Of a stretch of DNA of 64,000 nt, positions 12,253 to 26,744 are shown in pieces. Made by a program: the position numbers and the translations under genes. The number at the start of each line of letters is the position of its first letter. The stretch's first letter is position 1. The stretch comes from Epiperipatus broadwayi (Eukaryota > Onychophora > Udeonychophora > Euonychophora > Peripatidae): positions 124,001 to 188,000 of the forward strand of contig JAQFVV010006651.1 in the NCBI GenBank assembly GCA_028023455.1, given 5' to 3'. Below the pieces are notes generated by a model. That model saw nothing but the letters and a program-made list of their open reading frames with translations, did not search any database and was not told the DNA's origin.

Positions 12253-15200
12253 TATTATTTTATTTAAAATTAATGGGTGAACTTGGTATTAAAAAAATAT
12301 ATATATTTAGAAAAGCAAGATTTATACATCGTTTAGTAAGTTGAGTGACAGAAGGAGGGTAATGTGCCACTCGTAAAACTATATTAGATAGTGATAATGG
12401 ATGGTCATAATTTTATACTAATAAGTTAGAAATAAATAGTTCATGAGATTAAATTATAAAAAAAATAAATATATAATAGTTATAATAATTAAGGATTAAA
12501 ATGTTAAATCGATTTAATTAAAGAATTGTATACATGCGACATATGTGTGTATTTAATCTAATTGTGGATTTTTATTGTACAGTTCACAATTAATAATCAT
12601 TTCTTGTCATTTTGTAAGGAAATCTTTAAAAAAAGAAATTAAGTCATTTTTAATGGTTTATTATTATTCGCAGCCAAAATTTAGTTCAAAATTCAGGGTT
12701 TGAAGCTGGGCTGCTATATATTTTTTAATGGAAAAAGTAAAAGGGGGGAGAGAGAGCTTTCTGTCTTTTGTTTTACCACACATGTAGAATTACTCCAGTA
12801 AATTATCAGAGTAATTTAAGTGAGATATATGACAAAGGAATGTAAGGGTACAATTAACTGGTGATTGTCTGTTGAGTGTAAAATTAATTGATTATATCTG
12901 TTAAATGTAAAATTAATTGGTGAGTATCTGTTAGAATGCAGATGGAAATTTGGCATGGTTTCAAAAAAGAGCAAAAGGTTAAAATAACCAGAGAAAAATG
13001 GAACAATAGTCAATTAATTAAGAAAATAAATTGACCAGACCTCAGGGGTCAATAAAAAGGTCATGATGGGGGTAAGTAAAAAAGCCAGAGACTAGATGCT
13101 ATAAAAATCTCTGTTGTTTAGCAAGGGGGTGGCTAGTCTATCTGAAACTCTCTTGCAAGTTTTTATTTCCTTGATTTTATAGTGAAACTTTGCTATAAAA
13201 TTTAAAAGAAATGTTTTTTTCTTTTGGAAAAAAAGAAATTGTTTATTATTATTCTTTTGTCTCTTAAAACAACTTTGCTAAATTTAACATTGTAAGAAGA
13301 AAAGACAATGTCTATTGAATAAATTTTTAAGTGGGTACGCATTTAATCCCCTGAAGTTAGCCAACAGTCATGATTGAATCAGCAAATGGTAAAATTTAAA
13401 CCACAGAAAATAAACTCTAAGTTTGATATCGTCTATAAAAGCGTTCAATTTGAATATAAAATGAATTTAAAGAGGGGAAAAGACAACAAGAAATGGATTT
13501 ATATCTTGAGAAATTTAAAAAAGCACTGTTCAGCTGTAATCTACATAAAATCAAAAATGAAGAAATCATTTCAGCAGTATAAAAATCATATATCTGAACT
13601 CTATCATAGGAACTTTTTATACATAGACTCATGTGCTCATACAAACCAATCAAGAAAGAGAAGGAAAAGGAAAAATGGAAATCAGAAACTTGGAGGACAT
13701 TTCTAAAGAACTTTTTAAGTATATTTTTTTTTTATATTTTATTATTCACTATTCATGTAGAACATTTAATCTAGAAAAAAAAAAAGAAAAAGAAAAATAA
13801 TTTCTTTCTTTATGTTTTTTCATATATATATATCCATTTAAATTTAATTCATGTCAGAATTATAAGTGTTGCTACTTTGGGGGTAGAGATATTGATGACA
13901 GATCATTTTATATGTGTTTATTTTAAATGCTTTTGATTATTATTATCATTTTGGGAGTAGGTGAAAATATCATGTCATTCTGTATGTGCCTCATTTTAAA
14001 TGCTTTACAAACATTTTTTAAAAAAAACGAGAGATATTATTATTAAGGGAAATGTTTTGAATGAATCATATCAGAGATTATTGTCAAATGCTTAGACTTA
14101 TAAAAATTGTGTGACTATTGAGCTAAACCATCATCATTTTCTTATAAAAGTGCATGGAAATAGTTTTAAAAATTTAATACGCATTTCTTATTATTTCTTC
14201 TTATTATTATCATAAATTTAAGGGCAGATACAAGCTGATTAATGCTTGGAAAAACTGTTTGCTCATATTCCAGTGCACTAACTCGCAAGAATATTGTAGA
14301 TATGAAAGTTTTACTTGTAGAAGTTGATGTTTCGACCTGTATATAATGTGGATGGACCAATAGTCTCCACTAAGCCAGTGAAGTCGTAGCTCACTAAGAT
14401 ATTATTCTATATTTATAAAGTATTTAAACACAGTGAAAGAGTTTTTCCACTTGATTATTCTCTACACCATAAGAAGATTTCTTTATTGATGGCCAGAGGT
14501 AATAGGTACACCTAAATCTCTTTGTATGACTAGTGATAAAAATCCTAGCATATCTCAACCTTAGTGAAAAGATTTTCTCTTATTCGGGTCACTGCCTGCC
14601 TCATGTTAATGTTTGGTATTTCTTATGAGTGTATGAAAGATAGCTATTATAAGCAGTACTTATAAATGTCAATACAGGGTTGCAAACTCAATTTGACGTT
14701 TGGATGAATGCAGATAATGTATGTGCGATTGGGGTACTTGAATATTGTTATGTTGATCTAGTTTGATTTATCAATTAGAGCCAAGAGCAATAAGGTTAAT
14801 AAATGTTAAATTAAGGGTTAGATAAAACCTACGAATGTTTAAGTGTAAGCAGTGTGTATATGAAATTATCTCCTAAATATTTCCACAGCCAGATGAGAAC
14901 TTCGCTGGAAAGGTAATATTATTAAAATATTATTATGGTCATAAGAACATGGGTATAGAGCATGTGCACTATGACGATGATTTATCTAGATACCGATTTG
15001 TTAGCATTAACTTAATCCTATCATACATAAAGTATCTCTATTGTAAAGATTAGGGCAAGAGAATGTTAGATCAAAGTGATGAAATAAAGTAAAACAGTTA
15101 ATTAAAATTATTAAATTTTATTATGGAAAGAATTAGCTCTCAAAACAATCAGTAATTTAAAAGCATTAAACACGGGAAGAAATTTGGTATTCGCTGTATC

Positions 15201-16050
15201 TAGGATAAAATAAAAGCGAAAATATAATATATGTGAAGGTAAATAATTTTTTTATTTATTTAATATTAATATTACTCCATGGTAATCATGATTCCCCGGT
15301 AATTAGGAAATGAATATTGATATTTTAGACCTATTGGTATTATCCATTGATTTAATGATATTTATTTGTTTAGTTTTATTTGTATCATAATACGGTTGTA
15401 AAACAGGGGAAAGCCATGCAAGTCATCAAGAATGTGTATATTCTGTATTGAATTATAGTCTGTCAATAAAATTTGTTATTTGTTTTAAATAAAATTTGCG
15501 TATGTCTCAATGTTTTTGTGGGTTATTATTATCTAGACATCTCAATCCAATCATACATCAATATATTGTTATTAATATTTGAATCATCATTTATGTAAAT
15601 AGTCAGATACTTAGAATTACCAAATAATTTAAAATAGTTAAAGTATAAATTGTGAATAGGGAGAGTGATAGCAAATGCAGGGGGTGGGCATAAAATCCTT
15701 TCCCCATCTGTTGTATTCAAACACCTCTCTAGACCCACTTCTTTATAATTTTGTTATAATTGTGAATATGTTCATAATGTATTTCTAAAAGATTTCATAA
15801 GCTTAAATTATTCCGAGCTTTAATGTAAACAGATATTAAACTACATTAAAGACAACCCAAGATCACCTTGGAGGTGATCATGAGAGGAGTGTTTATCACC
15901 AATAATCTGTCACAGCTTATTTGATTTCCACACTTAATTGTTATAAAATTCTGAGAAGAGATTATAATGGGAGAAATGAGCTAGCAGAGTGTAAAATTTA
16001 ATGGTAAAATAGATAACAGTGTAATAGACCTATGGATGTGAGGTTGATGG
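12253..16050. other. AT-rich DNA without recognisable genes
   Basis: The reading frames at 13374-13706 (plus) and 13417-13653 (minus) overlap in opposite strands and match nothing I recognise. No repeats stand out. Confidence 0.5.
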
Positions 16051-16168
16051 AGGAGTGGATCAGGAAGATGGAGATGGATATAGAACTTTGTAATTAGAAT
16101 AAAAATTTAAGGAGTGGATCAGGAAGATGGAGATGGATATAGAACTTTGTAATTAGAATAAAAATTTA
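16051..16168. repeat. Perfect 59-bp tandem duplication
   Basis: Unit 16051-16109 (starting AGGAGTGGATCAGGAAGATG) is repeated without change at 16110-16168. Perfect identity implies a very recent duplication. Confidence 0.95.
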
Positions 16169-17190
16169 ATTGTAGCTTTAATGATGGTAAATGGTAGTGT
16201 GCTGAGAATAACCAAGAATTTCTAGGAATATTAATATTATTAATTTTAATGCATTCTCAGTGCTCTCTGAATCACTTGATTATTTATTAACCCATTCATT
16301 AAATATTATTACTGAAAATTATTGAAGTGATATTTAACCTTTATATTTTATTAAAGTTGCAATTTGGCACCCTTGCAATTAAGATTATTGATGTTCTATA
16401 CCATCATCATCATCCCAGTGGGCTTTAGAAATAGTGTTAGCTGGGAATGATGAAGCATCCACCGATCCATCCTTAAAATGTTACAATTGGCATGCAATTT
16501 AGCTGCAAGTGTTTAAATGCCATATAGATTTAAATGTAGTACAATTAATCCTTAACGTGGATGTGTGACCATTTGAATAAAAATTCTCATTTGTTAGAAT
16601 AAAGTTATAATTAGCTTAAACGTTCCATTAATATACGTGATATTTGTAGACTCTCCCAGTCATTTTAGTTCTATTTGAAACACAATGTGGATGACCAATC
16701 GAGAGATTGCAAAATACGTTTTATATCAATTTGATAAGTTTTTATAAAATTAACAAAGTAAAAGCATAACTGTTTATTTGTTAGAATTGACTTTTATTTA
16801 GTTACAATTGGCTTGTAACGTGGTCGCAAAAATTCTTTACTTGTAGAAAAGGAAAGATTAAGGACATATATATGATGAGCAGGAAATATTACTATGTTAG
16901 ACTAATATTATCAGAAATAGACTTATAACTGATAAGGGCCTTTGATTGGTCATTAAAGAGTAAAATCTATATTTTTGGCAATCCATATGTCACAAGTTCA
17001 AATTTACACATGTAAACACTCTATTACACTATACACAACTAATTTATTTGTAATATTTATGTAACAATGATGAAATACTATATTATTTAATTTTTTAATC
17101 ATTAATAACACAATGAAAAGTATGTTGTATCTTAATATATCATTCAACATTTTCATCTAAAAAGTAACTAAGATACATATTTTTTGATAA
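16169..17190. other. AT-rich DNA, no gene seen
   Basis: No domain, RNA gene or repeat recognised. Confidence 0.5.
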
Positions 17191-17308
17191 TTCTCATAAA
17201 CCTTATTAAAACAGGCAAAACTCCACATACAGCAGTGTCACTTAGTGCAAGCTAGAGTAATCATTGGACACCAGAAGGTTTGTCATAAAATACCTATCTA
17301 GTGCCTAC

Positions 17309-17372
17309 CCATCCAATATCCCTAGATTAGTTTCTGGCTTGTGGCCTTCATCAGTGAGTAGCCTTGGACCTG
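17309..17372 (-). ncRNA. Hammerhead-like motif in 455-bp repeat
   Basis: On the minus strand: stem I strand GTCCAAGGCTACTCA, core CTGATGA, stem II GGC/GCC with a CACAA loop, GAAAC, then TAATC in place of the family TAGTC, and the complementary stem I strand TAGGGATATTGGAT. The cleavage-site GTC has become ATC, so this copy is probably inactive. Confidence 0.5.
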
Positions 17373-18079
17373 AGAGCACTGCAACTAGATCTTAGAATCT
17401 AATGCAACCATCCAGCAGCTACCTTTTATCTCTATTTAACTACAAAACTATGAGAATAAAATTGAAAATGCAATAATATTTGCAACTCAAGCTCACTAGC
17501 TTATATAGTCATCTAAGTCCGAACTCAGTTCAGTACCAATACATTTTGGTGTCTTTGATTCTTTAATAATCATAGTCACCACTATCCTATTAGGCAGGAT
17601 TGGTATTAAACCACTAAACATTACATGATCACCATTTCTTATGCTTGATTATAACTGTTATTAAAACAGGCAAAACTCTCCATACAGTAGTGCCACTCAG
17701 TGCAAGCCAGAGTGCATAAAATCCCTATCTAGTGCCTACTCATCCAATATCCCCAGACTACTCTGGCTTGCACTGAGTGGCACTACTGTATGGAGAGTTT
17801 TGCCAAAAAAAATGATGATCATGTGATGTTTAGTGGTTTAATACCAGTCCTGCCTAATAGGGTAGTGGTGGCTATGGTTATTAAAGAACCAAAGACACCA
17901 AATTGTATGGGTACTGAACTGAGTTCAGACCTATATAACTATATAAGCTAATGAGCATGGATTGAAATATTATTGTGTTTTCAATTTTATTTTCATAGTT
18001 TTGTAGTTAAGTAGAGATAAAAGGTGGTTTCTGGAGGATTGCATTAGATCCTAAGATCTAGATGCAATGCTCTCAGATT

Positions 18080-18140
18080 CAAGGCTCTTCGCTGACAAGA
18101 CTACAAGCTAGAAACTAGTCTGGGGTTATTGGATCAGTAG
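18080..18140 (+). ncRNA. Decayed hammerhead-like motif in inverted 455-bp unit
   Basis: Stem I strands and GAAACTAGTC are kept, but the core reads CTGACAAGA, so catalysis is unlikely. Confidence 0.45.
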
Positions 18141-18277
18141 GCAGTAGATAGAGATAGGCAGTAGATATGGATTTTATGCACTACTGTATGGAGAGTTTTG
18201 CCTGTTTTAATAACAGTTATGTGCAAGCATAAGAAATGGTTATTATGTGATGTTTAGTGGTTTAAGTAAACCTTATT

Positions 18278-19395
18278 GAAGATTTTTTTATGATTGGCCA
18301 ATAAAAATATTTACATTTTTTAAGATTAATTATTAAATTATAGTTTATATATGGCTGCATTCAAAACATTAAGAACATTCTCATATTTTCTAAATTTTTG
18401 AGAATTCAATAATAATCCACATATTGAAGATAAAGTTTGTTTTTTATTTTTAACTCACCAAAATTAAAAATTCCATCACCACATCTATATCGCATCTTGA
18501 TATCTGCTTTATAAAGCTATGCTTTAAGTGGTAAAAGATAAACAAATATTACATTTTTAAAATGATAAACTGAGTCTTATTTAGAAGTTTAAAAATTGAA
18601 GGCTGGTAACAAAGCTTTTAAAAAATTATAAAAAAGTTTAGAAAATTTTAAAAATATACTTCACTCTAATTTTCATTTCAAGTGCCTTAAATATTACATC
18701 AACAGTAACAATATTTCCTCTTTTTGTCATGTAGTAGATATACAATAAGAAGAAATGTTAGTAGATAACAAGTAATTTGAAATACTGCTACATTCTGTCT
18801 CTCTAATTGAATCAAATAAATACTTTGAACAAATTAATAATAAAAAAACTGTATAAATAACACTTATGCACTCAACATAGTTTTGTTCTTGTCTGGAAAC
18901 CAACACTCTTTCTATATCCTTTTGATTTTTTTTAAATAATATATCTTTAATGACTATTTACTCATAATTAAGAGCACCTAGTCAACAAAATCATTGATAA
19001 CACTTTTTTATAGTAGATAATGATATTCCACAATAATTATTGCAGTCTCTTCTGTTCTGTTTTATTTTATAAATTAGAATAATGGAAGCATTCTCAAGGT
19101 CATACTTAATGCAAATTTATGTATTCTATATTTTAGGGATTTCTTGCCTACTTTAGTTATTTTATTCTTGCATTAGGAATATGATGAAACAAAACTTAAA
19201 AGTATATTTAAGAGATAGGCATGAGGGAAAAAAGGCAGAAATTGTATTAATAATATCATATGGTTGTATTTAATAAGAATATATTTTCCTTTAATTAAGT
19301 TTAAAGCTGAGCCAAAAATAATATGATAATATGTAGCTTAATAAAGATCAGCATTAACCATTAATATATAAATTTATTAAGCAATAGCAGATGAT
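18278..19395. other. AT-rich DNA, no gene seen
   Basis: No feature recognised. Confidence 0.5.
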
Positions 19396-20040
19396 CTAGT
19401 AATAATGTGAAAGGCTAAAACCTTCGACAGAAGTGCCTTAAAAATGCTTATGTGACAGCCAATCAGATGCAATAATGACTGCATGTGGAACTTTCAACTC
19501 AAGAACACAAGCTAGAACTATCAGACAAAGATGGGACCCACCTTCTTCTCACTTAAATTTATATATAAATAAGTCAGACTCAAGCATTCTAAACTAAGAG
19601 CATGAAGCTTAAAACACCTTCACATTTAATTCACTAAATCTTATATATAAATAAACAATGCAAAATCTTTCTATTTACAACAAAGCAATTTTCAAATATA
19701 ATGAATTTATATATTTACATTGGTTACTATCATTTCATTAGATTTGAAAATTGCTTCATTGTAAATCGAAAGATTTCACATTGTTTATTTATATATAAGA
19801 TTTAGTGAATTAATTGTGAAGGTGTTTTAATCTTCATGCTCTTTAGTTTGGAATGCTTGAGTCTTATTTATATATAAATTTAAGTGAGAAGAAGGTGGGT
19901 CCCATCTTTGTCTGATAGTTCTAGCTTGTGTTCTTGAATTGAGAGTCCCACGTGCAGTCATTATTGCGTCTGATTGGCTGTCACATAAGCATTTTTAAGG
20001 TGCCTCTGTTGAAGGTTTTAGCGTTTTACATTATTACTAG
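19396..20040. repeat. 645-bp hairpin (long inverted repeat)
   Basis: Arms 19396-19704 and 19732-20040 are inverted copies around a ~27-bp loop, beginning CTAGTAATAATGT and ending ACATTATTACTAG. Indels are few. No TSD is evident, no coding capacity, and no hammerhead core seen. Could be a MITE/foldback element or another inverted retroelement dimer. Confidence 0.88.
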
Positions 20041-20940
20041 CCATTAAAGTATTTATTTAAAGAGAAGAATATCAAATGTGTGAGTGAATCAAATTTGATG
20101 TTTCTTGATTAAATTGTTGTAATTTTAATAAAACTACATAAAAATTAAAAAAATAGGGTTTTAATTAGAATTATGAAGATGAATTTATTATATTTTGAAA
20201 AGGTAAAAAAAAACTTTATCTGTTTGTATAATAAAATGAGTAATATTCCAATTGCTTCAAAATTAAACCCAGACGTAGCTACTTGTGACATGCTTCAATA
20301 TTACTAAAAATTTAAAAAAAAAGACATTTGGAAAATTAGATTATGTTCAAATATAGTTTTAATAATAAGTAACTCCTCATTGCATTAGTGCACATATTGG
20401 TATTTCAGAAATATTAGAAAATGAGATATTATCCGTAGTTATTAAATAGACATGGATTAATTAATTATATTTTGAACCTTGATGAAGATGAGGCAGAAAA
20501 GTAAATTTAAATTTCTAATGTTATTTGAAAACTAAATAAAAATATAAATTAAGATGCAGATGTTTTGTTAAGTTTACTGTGTTAAATAAGATTGATAGGT
20601 TTATAAGCTAAAGGCACTGATTTCCAGATAAAAACATTTTTAAAAAATCTTAGTTTAGTCAACTGAATAGAGAAAGGTATGTTGTGTTTAAACTGTCTTA
20701 ATTTTCTCCTTGAAAAAGCTCTAAAGCAATTATTTTTACATTTATATGTATATATAGACGCATGGTGTAAAGCTGGGTTAGATTTCAAGAAATAAAAAGT
20801 CCAACAAAAAGTAAATAAATAGAAACGTGAATGATTGTATTTTTTTATATAAAAAAGTTGTAGTTTACTATGAGGAAGATTATAATAAAAGTATGGAACA
20901 AAAATATTGCAAAATAAACATCTATCATAATTAGTTACAT

Positions 20941-20991
20941 GCCACTAAACATTACATGATCACCATTCTTTATGGAGAATTTTGCTTTTGT
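20941..20991 (+). repeat. Fragment of the 455-bp repeat
   Basis: GCCACTAAACATTACATGATCACCATT followed by GGAGAATTTTGC matches the junction part of the repeat seen at 17.6 and 35.4 kb, with about 30 bp missing between the two parts. Confidence 0.65.
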
Positions 20992-22410
20992 GAAAACCGT
21001 TATATGTATGAACTGTGTTTGTACAAATGAAGACCGACTTATACCTGTTTTTTATTCAAATTACTAATTGCTAATAATTTCTGAGTTATTTTTAAAAAAA
21101 AAAAAAAAAATGCACAAGTTTTTATTTTAAAAAAATTATTAAATTTGATAATATTCAAAAGCTTTCCAATTGTAATTTGAAAATTACAATTTAATAAGTA
21201 GAATTTTTATTTTCCGTTTTAAAGTTCAAGCTAAATACATTCGTTTTATTACCACTAAAAATAGCATTTAATTACTCAAATGCATTTTCTAATAAATTTT
21301 ATAATTGTCTGTAAAATATTTTTATTAATAAAGTACATTAAAATAAAATATATATTTTGATAGATATGTAGGTAAATAGATAGTTAGATATACGAATAGT
21401 TGAATATATATATATATAGATAAATAGCTAGATAGATAGATAAATAGCTAGATGGAAGAATGAATGAATAAATAAATAAATAGAAAGACAGGAAAGCAAA
21501 TAAAGCAAGCAGATATATAGATTATCTTTCTATAGCTTGCACCTTTAATTATTTAAATATATTTTATAGAAATTATTTGTAAAATTATTTATATACACGG
21601 TGCATTAAAATAGAATTCACTTTTTTAAATTAAGTTTTAGATTGATTAAACAATAAATAGTTAGAATAACAAATAGATAGATAAATAAATAGGTAAATGA
21701 TTGGATAAATATAGAAATATATGATATATAAATAGATAGATGATAGATAGAAATATAATAGGTGAATAGATATACAAGTAGATTGATAGTATAGAGGCAA
21801 ATAAAAAATGTAAACACAATCTTTAAGTAGGCCATTTTTGGTTACCTAAATAAATTTCTTTTATTTAGTTTAGTATAAACGATTACGTCATAAGAATCCT
21901 TCCAATACATAAAAAAAAAAGTAAAAAATTTCTAATAATCAAACATAATATATATTCATTTAAGTTTTTTAAATTATTTTTCCATACAATAGGGCTCATG
22001 AAGAGCCTGTGAGTAAACCAATCAAGAATGATGTATTAGATCCAACACTTAACTAATTAACAAGTGGTGAATATTTAAATTGTTGGTGGTGGTTTAATCT
22101 TTAGCTAAATAACTTAGTTACCCTTTAGCAATCAATAATCAAAGAGTCAGTTAGCTTCACTATAAGGTTATTTTTCTAAAAATATTCTAGACCTATTAGG
22201 TACCTGAAAAACACTCCAAGTTTTATCTGATCTAAATTTGAACTCAAGATTGATAGTGTAACATATTAATACTGTAACCAATAGCTCATGAATTTTCTAT
22301 TTTTTCCTATATAGACAACAAAATAATCAATATTAAAAGCAACCCATTTTTTAATTAATGTTTATACATTAAGATTGACTTTATAATATAAATTCATTAC
22401 ATAAGAAAGT
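20992..22410. other. AT-rich DNA with loose GATA-type repeats
   Basis: Degenerate TAGATAGATA/AAATAGATA tracts occur at about 21358-21500 and 21660-21790. No gene seen. Confidence 0.55.
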
Positions 22411-22413
22411 GAA

Positions 22414-22499
<86 letters not shown>

Positions 22500-22522
22500 T
22501 GATGATGATGATGATGATGATG

Positions 22523-22602
<80 letters not shown>

Positions 22603-22603
22603 T
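22414..22603. repeat. (AAT)n array with central (GAT)n block
   Basis: AAT repeats with a GAT run at about 22498-22524. It abuts the 3' end of a minus-strand LINE-F1. Reading frames of repeated I, M, N or Y residues across it are artefacts. Confidence 0.97.
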
Positions 22604-22768
22604 CTTCAATTCAATTCAATTCAATTCATTCAATTCATTTATTTAAGGGCTAAACAACAGCATAAAGCCAATTACAGTTTGCACACACAATAAAAGTGAA
22701 AATAAAACATATAACATAAAATGAAAATATCAATGTATACATAATAAAGTAAAATTTAAAAGACAAAA

Positions 22769-24424
22769 TCAAACATAACATTTCAGTTTAACAAGATTAC
22801 AAAATTTCTTATAATCAACATCACACAGATTAAGGTTACTCCCAATTTGATTATATAAAGAGGGTAACCTAAATAAAGGAGAAAATTTAAGAATATTAGA
22901 ACAACATGTTTGAATCTGATATACACAAGTAGACCTAGTAACATAACTCAAAGACCTAATTGAGATAGTTGAAACTATATCTGATAAAATAACTGTTTAT
23001 TAACAATTTTATAAAAATATTTCAAATCCCTATACTTTCATCTAGATGAAAGATTAATCATTTTACTCTCCCAAGAAAAATATTTGAAAAACTTCTTTGA
23101 AATAGATTGCAACAAGTTACATCCTTGCAAAGAACTAGGGTTTCAAATTATTGAACCATATTCAATAATAGGAAGAACCAATGAAAAAAACAATTTCCGT
23201 TTAGTATCATTACTGAACTGATAACCATGTCTAAGAATGGCACCCATAACCTTAAAAGCCTTACCAACAATCATTTCAAGATGAGGAACCAATGAAAAAA
23301 ACAATTTCCATTTAGTATCATTACTGAACTGATAACCATGTCTAAGAATGGCACCCATAACCTTAAAAGCCTTACCAACAATCATTTCAAGATGAGGAAT
23401 AAAAGATCCATTACAAGAAAACATAATTCCAAGATCTTTTTGGCATTTAACTGAAATAATTTTATGAGAATTGATATAATAACAAAATTGTAAAACTTCA
23501 GATTTTTTGGAATAAGAAATAAAGGAACATTTATCAAAATTAACTGTCATATTATTTGATTCACACCAAGCACTAAAGTTATCAATATCCTTCTGAAGGA
23601 GAACACAATCGTTCACTGATATAATTCTTCTAAAAATCTTACAGTCATCAGCATAGCTTAACAGAAAAGAATATTTCAAGCAATCCTTAAGATCATTAAC
23701 ATAAACATTAAACAGCATGGGTGCTAAAATACTACCCTGTGGAACACCTAAATTGCATTCAAAATTAAATGAAACTTTATTATTGAATTTAATATATGCT
23801 GTACGACTACACAGGAATGATTGAAACCAATATACAAGTTTATTAAAGAAACCTATTTTATGTAATTTATGAAGTGAGACACTGTGATCAACTTTATTAA
23901 AGGCTTTTGACAAATCAAAATAAACAACATCTAGTCTTTGATGATCTTCAATAGCATGAGCTATATGATCATAACTTGTCAGTAGATTACTATCAATTGA
24001 TCTATTAGGACTAAAACCATGTTGAGAAGAAGAAATTATCTTACCCACATCTGAAATAATTTTATTATAAATACATCTCTCAAAAATTTGTGCAATGGTA
24101 TGCAGAACAGAAATCGGTCTATAATTAGAAACACAATCTCGATCACCATTTTTGAAGATTGGAACCATTTTAGCACATTTCAAAACACTAGGAAAAGTAC
24201 AAGATTTAAGAGATAGATTAAAAACAAAGGCAAGAGGTACTGCAATAAATTCGGCTAGCCCCTTATAAATAAAAGAAGGAATATTATCACATCCTAAACT
24301 AGAGTGAATCTTAAGCCTCCTAATAGCTACAATAACATCTTCCTTAGAGATATGATCAATTGTACATTTAGCACTAGACAAATTGCCAGGAAATGTGATT
24401 TTAGAATCAATCTCATGTTGTGAA
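22769..24424 (-). pseudogene. LINE-F1 ORF2 remnant: reverse transcriptase
   Basis: Reverse transcriptase of the Jockey/CR1-like group of LINEs by overall motif style. In order on the minus strand: KMVPIFKNGD then NYRPISVL, QHGFSPNRS, VVYFDLSKAFNKVDH, LGVPQGSILAPMLFNVYVNDL, and the catalytic YADD box, followed by the thumb. No endonuclease is present because the copy is 5'-truncated at the (AAT)n array; the apparent N-terminal poly-Leu is translated microsatellite. A 37-residue in-frame duplication (111 bp) follows the thumb. The frame stops near 23143 (after EYG), but C-terminal sequence resumes at 22769-22951 (KFSPLFRLPSLYNQ), matching the other F1 copy (RFSPLFHLPRTYNK). Function in target-primed reverse transcription is lost here. 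Confidence 0.88.
23175..23396 (-). repeat. 111-bp in-frame tandem duplication inside F1 RT
   Basis: Two adjacent 111-bp copies differing at very few bases encode the peptide starting PHLEMIVGKAFKVMGAILRH twice. The offset is exactly 37 codons, so the frame is preserved. Near identity means it occurred after most of the decay of this copy. Confidence 0.92.
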
Positions 24425-25850
<1,426 letters not shown>

Positions 25851-26224
25851 AAAGGCAATACTAATAACTGTCTCAGACATCTCATCTACTTCAGAATATA
25901 ACTATTCATATCAAAGGCCATATATTAGAAACTCTTATTAGAATTGTATAATATCATAGAAGACTGTCTAACTGGAACAGTCAAGATTCCTGAAAATAAA
26001 CATTAATTCAAATAATATTAACAAATTTTCTCTAGTTTCTTTTTTCCATATTTATACATCATGAAATAATTATGTAAAATCTAAGTTCATACATTTGTAC
26101 TATAATCACCAATATAAATCAAATTTATACTTGAAATACCTTTCTAATCACAGCAAAATCATTGTAAAACAGTTGTAAATCTATGTAACACATTTTTAAT
26201 CAACAAAGTCTATTGTTGAAACAT

Positions 26225-26420
26225 AATAATTATAATAGTATTGATAGTGGTAGTTATAGGGATAGGAGTATTAGAGTATGGATAGTAGAGGTAGGGGTAA
26301 TAGAGGTCATGGTAGTAGAGATAGGGTTAGGGATAGTAGGAGTAGGGATAATAAGAATAGGGTAGGTGTAAGATAGGGGTATAGGCTAGAGTAGGGGTAG
26401 TAGTAGTAATGATACAGCAG
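26225..26420 (+). repeat. Degenerate GTAG/GGATAG purine-rich tandem repeat
   Basis: About 190 bp of variants of AGTAGGGATAGTAGAGGTA, strongly strand-asymmetric (G+A+T). Lies in the 3' region of the truncated F2. Confidence 0.75.
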
Positions 26421-26744
26421 TAAATCTTAGTCCTATCACCATGTTCTTTTCAGGAGCACTTACTTCAAGTCCTGAAAGTTTGCTCAATACTATCTTTATT
26501 AAAGGTAAATTTTACACATTATCAGAAAGAATAAAACTTGATTACATAGCATACTTTTTTAAAACATTTTCATGTGTACACATAAAAAAATTTAATTATT
26601 TATTTTTGACCAATATGAGAAATAAGATAAAGATTGCAACTTCATTTTAAAAATTGTATAATTATAATCCCACAGCAAATCTTAGTTTTTTTTCTGCATA
26701 ACAGTTGCAAGTTCTTCTCAAGCTTCGCTCAATACCATCATTAT

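Larger units (their letters stand above)
17208..18266. mobile_element. Palindromic dimer of a ~455-bp hammerhead-bearing repeat
   Basis: About 1.2 forward units (17208 to ~17760, internal period 455 bp measured between ATTAAAACAGG words) are followed by an inverted unit (~17761-18266). TAAACCTTATT occurs at both edges (17197-17207, 18267-18277), an 11-bp TSD. Each full unit contains a hammerhead-like core. No protein is encoded. The same repeat, with the same forward-then-inverted layout, lies at 35409-36597, and a fragment at 20941-20991. The layout suggests a PLE terminal repeat inserted as an inverted dimer; a hammerhead satellite is the alternative. Confidence 0.85.
22604..24424 (-). mobile_element. 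LINE family F1, 5'-truncated copy bounded by (AAT)n
   Basis: Non-LTR retrotransposon on the minus strand. Its 3' end is an ATGAATTGAATTG-type pentanucleotide tract at 22604-22640 that passes directly into (TTA)n; its 5' truncation point is in the next (AAT)n array at 24425. It holds the RT region (23143-24424) and a C-terminal segment near 22769-22951. A second, shorter copy lies at 36767-37364 with the same 3' end and the same (AAT)n boundaries. Confidence 0.85.

Noticed and set aside
13374-13706. 110-residue basic frame
   Set aside because: It overlaps an opposite-strand frame of similar length; Lys-rich composition is as expected from A-rich DNA.
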